Source: Acetatifactor muris
GTDB lineage: Bacteria > Bacillota > Clostridia > Lachnospirales > Lachnospiraceae
Length of the DNA stretch: 33,639 nt
Reading direction: 5' to 3'
Assembly (NCBI RefSeq): GCF_024623325.1
Contig: NZ_JANJZD010000044.1
Location: 1-33,639 of the forward strand
The first letter of the stretch is position 1, and the number at the start of each line of letters is the position of its first letter. A program made the position numbers and the translations under genes. Shown in pieces: positions 14,611 to 22,612 of this stretch. The notes beneath the pieces are model-generated. The model searched no databases. It had not been told where the DNA came from and saw only the letters and a list, made by a program, of their open reading frames with translations.

Positions 14611-16144
14611 CTCCTTTCATTGGCAGGGTGATCTGTATGCAGACCCCATGCGGGAAGTTATTGGTTATCTTTACAGAACCCTCCATATTATTGACACGCT
14701 CAGTGACCAGTGAAAGCCCGCTGTGCTTTGATGGATCGGCGGATGAGAGGGTGTCCGCATCAGCAGCCCCATTGTCCCTTATGAGCAGCGTTATGGTCCC
14801 GTTGTCCTGTGCAAGGGTTATCCATGCTTTTTCACCCACTGAGTGCTTATAAATATTCGTGACAAGCTCTTTCAGGAGACGGTATACGAATATATCATAA
14901 GGAGCGGCTAAAAACAGGGAATCCGGGCATTCAAAAGTAACACGGATATTACGGTGCGGAAAGGACTGTGATATATATGCAAGCAGGCTTTGGTAATTCT
15001 CTTTCACAGTGAGCTTGGGGAGCATTGCAGGGCGGTAATCCTGCATCCGTTCACGGATATAAGTGTTCATGTTATCAAGGGCTTCCGTGATGATTTTCTG
15101 GATATCGGGGCGGCCTGCTTTTTTCATCATGTTTTTTATGGAAAGCAGGTCCTGGAGAATGTCATCATGGAGGAAATTTGCAAATTCGAGGTTTAGCTGT
15201 TCTTCCTGCTGTAGCTGCTCTAATGCGGCGTAGTATCTGCTTTCCCTGGCCATCGCACTTTTCCCGTGCCTTAAATTAAAATCTAATGCAATGTTGCAGG
15301 CATATACAAAGACAAACACGGCATCCAGCATAAGGAAAAACAGTGGGAAGCCGATGCCTGAAGCCAGTGCGGACAGACCGCAGATAACTGCCCCGGCAAG
15401 CAGGATCAACGCTGACTGGAGACTGCTGAATATGGTTGACAGAGGGGCGCTGCTATGTTCTTTTCGTATAATGCCGTGTATGCTCATAGAGAACAGCAGG
15501 ACAGGAAGATATATCCCAAAATTAGAAAGATGCCCACTGACTCCCATTGTAGAGAAGTAATAGGCAAGGAATAAAATGCTTACCGTCACAAGGGAGAAAA
15601 GGATATATTTCCACTCTGCCTTAAAAACAAAGGCAGTCCTTTTTCTGTGGAAGACAACAATGAAAATGAAACAAAGCCAGCCTGCCAGAAACTGTATGCC
15701 GTAAAACAGGGAAAATATTTCATTTGACGCCAGCAGGCCGATAAGGGAGCAGATGCAGGTTCCGGTCAGGCAGATGTTTACTGTTTTCTTGAATTTATAT
15801 CCGCTTCCCTGAAACAGAAACATGAGTATGAAATTTATGGAGACATACCAAATGACCGGGCTTAAGGCAGAGAAGACCATGCCCGTCCGGGCATCGTCCT
15901 GCGCAGACAGGAGTATATACCAGCTATGGAGTGCCAGCAGGCCGCAAAACAGGGAGATGACTTTGTTTCCACTGACATTGCAGGAACTTATATAAGTAAT
16001 GTCTATGAGCATCAAAGAGGACAGGAACAGGGATACGGTTCCTGTGGCGTTAAATGCCATATTCCTGTTTATGGCCAGTGCCATATATATAATGAGCAAA
16101 ATGGAATTTGCAAAAAGCAGAAGGTTTAATGTTATACGCTTCAT
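14579..16144 (-). CDS. NarX/DesK-type sensor histidine kinase, module 2
   Basis: 521 residues. About eight hydrophobic segments fill residues 5-290 with no large extracellular domain. HisKA_3 follows with H326 in NFLHDDILQDLLSIKNMM, then an HATPase domain (LLKELVTNIYKHS, RDNGAAD, HSGLSLVTERVNNMEG). It should phosphorylate the NarL-type regulator whose gene overlaps its end. Start ATG 16144 follows AAAAAGGAGG; a longer frame upstream crosses the hairpin region. Multi-pass sensors without an external domain often sense membrane events or a transporter partner. A BceAB-like transporter is encoded just upstream in the same direction. Confidence 0.9.
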   Translation of the reverse strand: MKRITLNLLLFANSILLIIYMALAINRNMAFNATGTVSLFLSSLMLIDITYISSCNVSGNKVISLFCGLLALHSWYILLSAQDDARTGMVFSALSPVIWYVSINFILMFLFQGSGYKFKKTVNICLTGTCICSLIGLLASNEIFSLFYGIQFLAGWLCFIFIVVFHRKRTAFVFKAEWKYILFSLVTVSILFLAYYFSTMGVSGHLSNFGIYLPVLLFSMSIHGIIRKEHSSAPLSTIFSSLQSALILLAGAVICGLSALASGIGFPLFFLMLDAVFVFVYACNIALDFNLRHGKSAMARESRYYAALEQLQQEEQLNLEFANFLHDDILQDLLSIKNMMKKAGRPDIQKIITEALDNMNTYIRERMQDYRPAMLPKLTVKENYQSLLAYISQSFPHRNIRVTFECPDSLFLAAPYDIFVYRLLKELVTNIYKHSVGEKAWITLAQDNGTITLLIRDNGAADADTLSSADPSKHSGLSLVTERVNNMEGSVKITNNFPHGVCIQITLPMKGDVSYQYFISR

Positions 16145-16239
16145 ATCCGGCCTCCTTTTTTCACGCTTCATTATACCATTTATTTTCGGGTATACAAACC
16201 GGAAATTCTGCATGATTTCTGATTTGTCATAAAGGCGTG

Positions 16240-16273
16240 TGAAACCGCCGGGCATGAAAGCGCGGCGGTTTCA
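16240..16273 (-). terminator. Intercistronic hairpin between permease and kinase genes
   Basis: TGAAACCGCCG (16240-16250) and CGGCGGTTTCA (16263-16273) form a perfect 11-bp stem with a 12-nt loop, just after the permease stop on the leftward transcript. No T-run follows (ACACGCC), so partial termination or mRNA stabilisation/processing is more likely than full termination. Confidence 0.6.
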
Positions 16274-16281
16274 TGCAGCCT

Positions 16282-18288
16282 CTATTTTGTCAGCACAGCT
16301 TTACAGCAGGTGTGGACAGTCATACGGTAATAGGCCAGATAAATAATGAATGTCAGCATAATGGCGGCCATTGTGGGTGTATACAGCACGAGGCTGTTTT
16401 TCAGGATATTCTGCATGAGGGCGGACTTGTATACCAGCGTGGCGAAGATGCAGTCTGCCAGCCCGAATAAAAATGGGATGATGAAAAAAGCCGCCGTCTG
16501 TTTTCTGATGATCTTTTTGATTTTCCTGTCCGTATACCCCATTTTCCGAAGGATATCATAATCAGATTTCGAGTCGGTTATGGCTGAAACATTATTGAAG
16601 TAAAGGATGCTTCCGGTTGCTATAAAGAACAACACCACGAGAAAACCGATCAACAGGAATGTGGAACTGCTCAGGGAAAATATTTCGTGTACCTTGTGCG
16701 AGTTTCCCTGCAGGTAGGGACTTCCCGACAGATATTCTGACAGTGCCTGGAACAGTGCCTTGTTATCCTCAATGGATTTTCCGTTTATGCTGAGGACTTT
16801 CGCTGCAGGAACTGCCTGTTCTGTTATCATATGGTATAAATCGTCACTTACGATCAAAGTTCCGACACTGTTTGCAAATGAAATGGGATTATCCAAAGTA
16901 ACAGCGGTCACTGTGACCGGTATTTCCTGACTGCCTATGAGCAGTGGATAAACATTGCCCGTTTCATCATTGTCAGAATCCGGCTGGTACTTGATTAAAA
17001 TACACTCATTGTTATTTAAAGTGGCAAGCTGTTCCAACGCTTTTGTCCGTCCCTGTGCTTCCAGAAGGGCTGTATAGTTTGAAAATGGGATACATTCAAA
17101 CCCTGCATCCCGCAGGATTTTTTCATTATCCGCATCCCCCTTGGAGGTTCCGATGCTGTATTCCACAGGGAGCTGCCCGGCAGTGGAAGTGACCTTATAA
17201 ATATCAGTCTGCAGGAATGTGACATCATCCCCCGGTGAATACTCATTTATGATCTGTTTGAACGCAGTTATTTCACTTTCATTTTCAATCCTGCATTCTA
17301 TTTCCGATGGAGCCATACGGGATACCGCAGCTATTGGGTAGTATAGCGACAAAGCCATGACGCTTGAAACAGTCAATGTTGCGGCTGACAATAATGTAAG
17401 CATGATCAGTGTCCTGGAGTTTGAATGGATACGGTATATGAACCCAGGCGCAGTGATGATCTTCGTTTCCGTGTAGAATTTTCGTTTGTTTTTCTTCCCT
17501 GCCTGTACCGCAAAGGGAAGAAAGGATGCGATAAAAAGCACTGTCCCTGAGAGTATGAGTGCAGATGTCAGCATGCCGACTGGATAAAAACCAATTGTAA
17601 GCCATAAGGATTCCGCACCTCGTAATATATCGAGTGCAAGGCAGTATCCTGAAATAACAGCCAAAAATCCAATGACAGACGGGACAGCATGGAACTTCAT
17701 CCTTTTTTCTGCACTTTTTTCATATCTCACTAAATCCATGAGTGATGTCCTGAAAAGGAATCTGCTGTTGGACAGGGCTAATACTATAACAACAGCGGAA
17801 ATAAAGCAGGCTGCTTTCATAACGGCATTTGGGTTAAAAAAGGGTATTTCTGAATGATTGACCGCCAGATCCAGCAATTTTGTAATGCCAAAGACAATCC
17901 CCTTGTGGAAAAAACCGCCCAGAAGTATCCCGGCTATAAAAGCTCCTGAACAGGTGAGCAGGTTCTCTGTTATGAGCAGGGAGAGTATTGTGGATTTTCT
18001 GTATCCTAATAATGCGTAAATACCGAGTTCCTTTGTGCGGCGGCGTAAAAAGAAGCGGTTTGAATATGACATGTAGAAAACAACAAAAGCCATGAGGAAT
18101 ACGGAAATCGTGTTGCACATCGTTTCAACCCGTCCGTCATTTGATATTTTTTCAAGCATGACCGCATTCATAGAGAACGAAGTGAATGCAAAAAAGATAG
18201 TGATCACAAATGAAACGGATAATAGATAGAGGGCGTAAAACGAAAAATTATTTTTCAGATTCTTAAGCGCCATAGATAAACTATGCAT
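16282..18288 (-). CDS. BceB-like ABC transporter permease, module 2
   Basis: 668 residues. The N-terminal helix (about 15-40) and the FtsX block with RRRTKELGIYALLGYRKSTI (coupling motif) come first, then helices to about 330. A large extracytoplasmic domain of about 200 residues (about 335-530) follows, then three C-terminal helices with SDYDILRKMGYTDRKIKKII, a second coupling motif. One long extracellular loop between two FtsX blocks, in a chain of about 650 residues, is the BceB/VraE pattern of peptide-antibiotic detoxification transporters. It lies 13 bp from the ATPase gene, forming a BceAB-like pair. The drug specificity cannot be read from sequence. Confidence 0.92.
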   Translation of the reverse strand: MHSLSMALKNLKNNFSFYALYLLSVSFVITIFFAFTSFSMNAVMLEKISNDGRVETMCNTISVFLMAFVVFYMSYSNRFFLRRRTKELGIYALLGYRKSTILSLLITENLLTCSGAFIAGILLGGFFHKGIVFGITKLLDLAVNHSEIPFFNPNAVMKAACFISAVVIVLALSNSRFLFRTSLMDLVRYEKSAEKRMKFHAVPSVIGFLAVISGYCLALDILRGAESLWLTIGFYPVGMLTSALILSGTVLFIASFLPFAVQAGKKNKRKFYTETKIITAPGFIYRIHSNSRTLIMLTLLSAATLTVSSVMALSLYYPIAAVSRMAPSEIECRIENESEITAFKQIINEYSPGDDVTFLQTDIYKVTSTAGQLPVEYSIGTSKGDADNEKILRDAGFECIPFSNYTALLEAQGRTKALEQLATLNNNECILIKYQPDSDNDETGNVYPLLIGSQEIPVTVTAVTLDNPISFANSVGTLIVSDDLYHMITEQAVPAAKVLSINGKSIEDNKALFQALSEYLSGSPYLQGNSHKVHEIFSLSSSTFLLIGFLVVLFFIATGSILYFNNVSAITDSKSDYDILRKMGYTDRKIKKIIRKQTAAFFIIPFLFGLADCIFATLVYKSALMQNILKNSLVLYTPTMAAIMLTFIIYLAYYRMTVHTCCKAVLTK

Positions 18289-18301
18289 ATCTCTCCCCCT
18301 C

Positions 18302-19051
18302 CTATCTTTCTGTGTCTAATTTTGCCACTTCCCGTGCGATGGATTCATAGAATGTGCGCCGGTCATCATTCTGTCTGAACAGCTCCCGGATAATGCACCC
18401 GTCTTTAAAGATCAAAATGCGATCAGCGAAACTTGCGGCATATGCATCATGTGTAACCATCAATATAGTGGTATTAAGGGTTTCGTTTGATTCCTTCAAG
18501 GTGTTTAGTAAATCTGTCGCAGAACTGGAATCCAACGCCCCTGTTGGCTCGTCGGCAAATAGAATACTTGGCCGCTTTACAATGGCCCTCAAAGCCGAAG
18601 CCCGCTGTCTCTGCCCGCCCGAAAGCTCATTTGGGTATTTGTTAAGCTGTGGGTCAATGCCAAATGCTTTTGCCAGGCTCCGTACCATGTTTTCTATTTT
18701 TTCCGGCGGGAGTTTCTGCAGGGTAAGCGGGACAGCAATATTTTCAAAAATGGTAAGGCTGTCAAGCAGGAGATATTCCTGAAAAATAAATCCCAGCTTA
18801 TCCCTGCGGAAATCCGCTGCGCCTGAATCGGAAAGGTTCTTAATGTTGACACCGTCTATTGTGATGCTGCCACTTGTAGGTGTGTCAATCGTGGAAAGGA
18901 CATTAAGCAGTGTAGTCTTCCCGGAACCCGAAGCGCCCATGATGGCGATAAACTCACTTTTCGCCACGCTGAACGATACTTTATTCAGGCTTGGGTGCTG
19001 TGCCCTGGCATAAATTTTTGTTACTTCTTTTGCTTCTAATAATGCAGACAT
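18302..19051 (-). CDS. BceA-like ABC transporter ATP-binding protein, module 2
   Basis: 249 residues with Walker A GASGSGKTT, Q-loop FQEYLLLDSL, signature LSGGQRQRASALRAI, Walker B ILFADEPTGALD and switch His in MVTHDAYA. The C-terminal extension after the switch (GCIIRELFRQNDDRRTFYESI) is typical of BceA-type subunits. Start ATG 19051 follows AAAGGAGAATTTCAT-type sequence. It leads a leftward operon ATPase-permease-kinase-regulator. The unusual point is its coupling to a NarX/NarL-type rather than BceS/BceR-type system. Confidence 0.93.
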   Translation of the reverse strand: MSALLEAKEVTKIYARAQHPSLNKVSFSVAKSEFIAIMGASGSGKTTLLNVLSTIDTPTSGSITIDGVNIKNLSDSGAADFRRDKLGFIFQEYLLLDSLTIFENIAVPLTLQKLPPEKIENMVRSLAKAFGIDPQLNKYPNELSGGQRQRASALRAIVKRPSILFADEPTGALDSSSATDLLNTLKESNETLNTTILMVTHDAYAASFADRILIFKDGCIIRELFRQNDDRRTFYESIAREVAKLDTER

Positions 19052-19107
19052 ATGAAATTCTCCTTTGCGTTTGATAGCAACATTGTACTTTTTGGGGCAT
19101 GAAATGA

Positions 19108-19149
19108 AATGAGTAAAACAGGCAATTCTTTTTGCGTGATTTACTCATT
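19108..19149. promoter_or_regulatory. Operator-like dyad upstream of the module 2 operon
   Basis: AATGAGTAAA (19108-19117) and TTTACTCATT (19140-19149) are perfect 10-bp inverted arms 22 bp apart. They lie in the gap between the leftward ATPase gene and the rightward small membrane gene. They are a good candidate for the NarL-type regulator's binding site and could serve both directions. Confidence 0.55.
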
Positions 19150-19208
19150 CAAATTGGGAAGCAGTATGATAATCTGGTTAAAAATTATTTTATAGAGGAG
19201 AAAATGAA

Positions 19209-19523
19209 ATGAATAAGCTACAGCTAAATCCAAAGAAGATCATTATCTGGCTATGCGTAAACTATGGAATATTTATTCTTGCTTTCTTTGTGCTGGGTAC
19301 GTTAGGCAGCGAGTACAAAGTGATACTCTGGATCAATTTTTTCCTTGATATAGCCATTTGCGTTATGTCACTTGTACTTAATATTATCCTGTTTTTCCCA
19401 AAACATGAAACTTCTTTGTTTGTAAAACTTGTACTCTTGCTTATAACTTTAGCTTTGGCAGCATTTACATACTACGCATTCATTATGCCGGAGTGTGGTT
19501 TGCCGTCAGTGCTGTTTTCTTAA
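19209..19523 (+). pseudogene. Small multi-pass membrane protein, probably frameshifted at the 3' end
   Basis: 104 residues as read, with three hydrophobic segments (about 12-30, 38-61, 70-88). A GAGGAGAAA ribosome site precedes ATG 19209; an ATG five bases earlier stops at once. The last residues PECGLPSVLFS look unnatural. In the next frame the same DNA reads WFAVSAVFLIEAAIAYKLKILQ, a good fourth helix with a basic end, so one base was probably gained or lost near 19490. That second frame then runs without a stop into repeat copy C, implying the natural end was replaced. It is divergent from module 2 and may be an accessory or immunity-type membrane protein; no family recognised. Confidence 0.55.
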
Positions 19524-19552
19524 TTGAAGCAGCAATAGCGTATAAACTGAAA

Positions 19553-19710
19553 ATACTACAAAAGACAAACTGCCGCACTATGGACTTCATCTACCATATG
19601 CGGCGGTCTGCTTTTTTCCCAGGCCGGCCGGGCGGCCTGCGGAAATCACTTGGAAAGCGGTGGAATAAGAGGTAATATGCTTACACGGCAGACTTTGCGG
19701 GGCATCTGTC
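19553..19710 (+). repeat. Block-end repeat, copy C
   Basis: Begins ATACTACAAAAGACAAACTG, identical to the start of copy D. The hairpin GCCGCA..ATGG/CCAT..TGCGGC (19572-19604) is followed by a six-T run, so it works as a rightward terminator. Homology continues through ACTTGGAAAGCGG and AATATGCTTACACGGCAGAC to about 19710, then changes to unrelated sequence. Confidence 0.85.
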
Positions 19711-19718
19711 TTGGGATG

Positions 19719-19786
19719 AATACATTGGCTGATGTATTGGTATTTGATGAAATACCCTATAATCCGATATAATTTATGATGGATTA
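19719..19786 (+). promoter_or_regulatory. Cluster of small hairpins and a possible promoter before module 3
   Basis: AATACAT/ATGTATT (19719-19738), GGTATTT/AAATACC (19739-19756) and TAATCC/GGATTA (19760-19786) are consecutive perfect dyads. TATAAT at 19758-19763 could be a -10 box, with TTGGTA 15 bp upstream as a weak -35. The region may hold operators for the regulator encoded at 19857. Confidence 0.4.
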
Positions 19787-19856
19787 GCGGGAGAAATTTT
19801 CAGGCGTAGATAGCAGCATAATAAAAACTAAGCTCCCGAAGAGAGGAGAAATTGGC

Positions 19857-20543
19857 ATGGATAAAATTTTGGTGGTCGAAGATAACATGGAACTGTCTGA
19901 TACCCTCTGCCGCAGCCTACAGGCGGAGGGCTTCACGCCATATGCCGCATTAAGTCTCGCGCAGGCCCGGAAATATCTGGACAGCGGGATTGATTTATGT
20001 CTGCTGGATATAAACCTGCCGGATGGTGACGGATTTGCTTTCTGCCGCAGCCTAAGTGAAAATACAGCTATTCCCGTCATTTTGCTGACGGTGCGTGACG
20101 GGGCGCAGGACATGGTGCAGGGGCTGTCCATCGGGGCGGATGACTATGTGACGAAGCCTTTCCGCATGGATGTCCTTGTGTCAAGGATGCGGGCTCTGCT
20201 GCGCAGGGTGAGGAACCGCAGGCCAGAGGACGGAAGCCTTTACTGTGGGGATGTCTGCATCAATAAAAAGACATCCAAAGTCTATAAAAAAGACTGCCCG
20301 GTAAAGCTGACACCGAATGAATACCAGCTCCTTCTCCTGTTTTTGGAGCATAAGAACCAGACCATTACCCGTGAGCAGATTTTAGAAAAGCTGTGGGATG
20401 TGGATGGCAATTATGTCAATGACAATACGCTTACCACGCTGGTAAAGCGCCTGCGGCAGAAGGTGGAGGATCATCCGCAGATGCCGAAGATGCTCCTGAC
20501 AGTCCGTGGATTTGGGTATAAGGCGGTGGACTATGAGGGATAA
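19857..20543 (+). CDS. OmpR/PhoB-type response regulator, module 3
   Basis: 228 residues. The receiver domain has E8/D9, phospho-acceptor D51 in CLLDINLPDGDGF, the LLTVRD switch and Lys100 in YVTKPF. A winged helix follows (LTPNEYQLLLLFLEH, REQILEKLWD, NTLTTLVKRLRQKVE, RGFGYKA). ATG 19857 follows AGAGGAGAAATTGGC. It overlaps the kinase gene by 11 nt and heads a four-gene rightward set with kinase, ATPase and permease. Regulators of this layout usually induce the adjacent transporter on peptide-antibiotic stress. Confidence 0.94.
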   Translation: MDKILVVEDNMELSDTLCRSLQAEGFTPYAALSLAQARKYLDSGIDLCLLDINLPDGDGFAFCRSLSENTAIPVILLTVRDGAQDMVQGLSIGADDYVTKPFRMDVLVSRMRALLRRVRNRRPEDGSLYCGDVCINKKTSKVYKKDCPVKLTPNEYQLLLLFLEHKNQTITREQILEKLWDVDGNYVNDNTLTTLVKRLRQKVEDHPQMPKMLLTVRGFGYKAVDYEG

Positions 20544-21729
20544 AAAGAAGGGGAACAGGATTTTAATATGCGGGATTGTGCTTTCCATCTGCCTGTTCGT
20601 TCTGGCAGGCGGTGTTATCCTGCACCTGTCAGAAACATTTATCAGAAGCGGTATTGCGGATATGGCCGGGGCTGTGGGGATTGCTGCCCCGGAACAGCTT
20701 GGCGGTGTCATGCACCTATACAAGTCTGGCGATGGCCTGAGGGATGCGGGGGAAGAAATCTTAAGGCAGTACGGTTATGGGAGGGGTGTATATTCTTTTG
20801 CTCCGGCATGGTTTGGAGCGGCGGCATATGCCATCCCTTTCGGTATGTTACTGATTATGCTGTTTTCTTTCGGACTTTACTGGCGGCACAGGACGAAGGA
20901 GGCAGAAAAGCGGACAGCGGCACTTTCCGGCTATCTGGACAGGATCATGGAAGGGCAGTATGACACCCTGATGCAGCATGATACCGGTTCCGAACTGGAG
21001 GACAGCATCTATAAAGCGGTGGTGCTCCTTCGGGAGGAACGGGAACAGGCGCAGAGGGCAAAGAAGAACCTTGCGGACAACATGGCTGATCTGTCCCATC
21101 AGTTAAAAACCCCGGCGGCGTCCATAGGGCTTACCCTTTCGCTGCTAAAAAAGAAAGCATGGGATGAAGAGACAAAAGAAGATATCGGGCGGATGGAGGG
21201 GCAGGTCAGCCGCCTCCAGCAACTGGTCGGCTCCATGCTCACCCTGTCAAGGCTGGATGCGGGCGTGCTGGAACTGGAAGAAAAAGAGTTTGACCTGGAG
21301 GAAATGCTGGTGGATGCAGTCCAGCCCTTTGTCCGGCAGATGGAAGAAAAGGGGATATGCTTTGGGATACGGGGCGCTGACGGGATTTCGCTTTCCGGGG
21401 ATTTCGGATGGTGCAGCGAGGCGTTCGGCAATATTATCAAAAACTGTGTGGAACATACACCGGAGCAGGGAAATATCAGTATTGCCTGCCGGGACAATCC
21501 TATCTATACGGAAATCGTTATTCAGGACAGCGGCAGGGGATTTGATGAAGCAGACCTTCCCCACTTGTTTGAGCGGTTCTACCGGGGCGCAGGTTTTTCC
21601 AAAGACAGTGCAGGAATCGGGCTTGCCCTGGCAAAATCCATCATTGAGAAAGAAAACGGGACGGTCACGGCAAAAAATACAGAGACAGGGGGCGCAGGAT
21701 TCTATATTAAATTTTACCATTGTCACTGA
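20533..21729 (+). CDS. Two-component sensor histidine kinase, module 3
   Basis: 398 residues. Transmembrane helices at about 9-30 and 92-116 flank a sensor loop of only about 60 residues. A HAMP-like linker (LSGYLDRIMEGQYDTL), HisKA with H189 in DLSHQLKTPAASIGLTLS, and HATPase (N-box FGNIIKNCVEHT, G1 DSGRGF, F-box LFERFYRG, G2 AGIGLALAKSI) follow. Start ATG 20533 overlaps the regulator's end; a start nine codons earlier is inside that gene. The small sensor loop resembles kinases that receive their signal from an associated permease. It probably works with the large permease at 22613. Confidence 0.93.
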   Translation: MRDKKKGNRILICGIVLSICLFVLAGGVILHLSETFIRSGIADMAGAVGIAAPEQLGGVMHLYKSGDGLRDAGEEILRQYGYGRGVYSFAPAWFGAAAYAIPFGMLLIMLFSFGLYWRHRTKEAEKRTAALSGYLDRIMEGQYDTLMQHDTGSELEDSIYKAVVLLREEREQAQRAKKNLADNMADLSHQLKTPAASIGLTLSLLKKKAWDEETKEDIGRMEGQVSRLQQLVGSMLTLSRLDAGVLELEEKEFDLEEMLVDAVQPFVRQMEEKGICFGIRGADGISLSGDFGWCSEAFGNIIKNCVEHTPEQGNISIACRDNPIYTEIVIQDSGRGFDEADLPHLFERFYRGAGFSKDSAGIGLALAKSIIEKENGTVTAKNTETGGAGFYIKFYHCH

Positions 21730-21749
21730 ATTAGCACATAAGGGTGGTA

Positions 21750-21842
21750 ACATGAAAAGAAGTTCTAAGGTGCCATACACAAAGGTATGCCGCCTAAGAA
21801 CTTCTAAGTTTCATGTAGAAGAACGCAAAGACGGCGTTCTTC
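21750..21842 (+). promoter_or_regulatory. Two stacked hairpins between kinase and ATPase genes
   Basis: A long imperfect stem has outer arms ACATGAAA (21750-21757) and TTTCATGT (21809-21816), with inner AGAAGTTCT/AGAACTTCT pairing. It is followed by a perfect 9-bp hairpin GAAGAACGC/GCGTTCTTC (21818-21842). No T-run follows. The arrangement looks like an mRNA processing or attenuation element setting different transporter and sensor expression. Confidence 0.6.
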
Positions 21843-21872
21843 CGGAATCCAGAGAAATGAGAGGTGCTGTTT

Positions 21873-22556
21873 ATGGATATTTTAAGAACCGAGGGGCTGA
21901 CCAGGCAGTATGGGACAGGGCAGACAATGGTAACGGCTTTAGACCATGTAGACCTGCAGGTGGAAAGAGGGCAGTTCGTTGCCATCATCGGGGCATCCGG
22001 CTCCGGCAAGTCAACGCTGCTCCATCTGCTGGGAGGCGTTGACCGCCCTGACGGCGGGAAGATATTTGTGGAAGGGGTGGACATAGCGACATTTGGGGAG
22101 GAACGGCTGGCGCAGTACCGCAGGCGCAAGGTGGGGCTTATCTACCAGTTTTATAACCTTATCCCCACGCTCAGTGTGAAGAAGAACATCTGTCTGCCCA
22201 TGCTCCTGGATAATAAGGAGCCGGGTAAGGAACGGTTTGACGACATTGTAAGGACATTAGGGCTGGAGGACAGGCTGGAGCATCTGCCGGGGCAGCTTTC
22301 CGGGGGACAGCAGCAGAGGGCGGCAATCGGGCGCGCCCTGATCTACCAGCCCGCGATCTTGCTGGCTGACGAGCCGACAGGGAACCTTGACCGGAAGAAT
22401 ACGGAGGAGATCATCTCCCTGCTGAAACTGTCCAACCGCCAGTATAAACAGACTATCCTCCTGATCACCCATGATGAAAGTGTGGCGCTGGAGGCAGACC
22501 GCATCATCAAGATAGAGGATGGGAAGATCATCTCGGATAAGGCGGTGCGATTTTGA
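21873..22556 (+). CDS. ABC transporter ATP-binding protein, module 3
   Basis: 227 residues with Walker A GASGSGKST, Q-loop YQFYNLIPTL, signature LSGGQQQRAAIGRAL, Walker B ILLADEPTGNLD and switch His in LITHDES. The Q-loop reads Y-Q where most relatives have F-Q. I chose ATG 21873, eight bases after GAGG; a GTG three codons earlier lies on the ribosome site itself. It belongs to the MacB/LolD-like group that pairs with FtsX permeases and sits 56 bp before the permease gene. Two hairpins separate it from the kinase. Confidence 0.93.
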   Translation: MDILRTEGLTRQYGTGQTMVTALDHVDLQVERGQFVAIIGASGSGKSTLLHLLGGVDRPDGGKIFVEGVDIATFGEERLAQYRRRKVGLIYQFYNLIPTLSVKKNICLPMLLDNKEPGKERFDDIVRTLGLEDRLEHLPGQLSGGQQQRAAIGRALIYQPAILLADEPTGNLDRKNTEEIISLLKLSNRQYKQTILLITHDESVALEADRIIKIEDGKIISDKAVRF

Positions 22557-22612
22557 ACGTTCCGTTCAAATATTGAATTGAGGCCCGCAGAAGCGGGCAG
22601 GGAGGTATAGCC

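Noticed and set aside
21164..22042. Long open frame spanning the kinase end and the ATPase start
   Set aside because: Out of frame with two well-supported genes and rich in Trp/Arg/Ser, typical of antisense or shifted GC-rich coding DNA.
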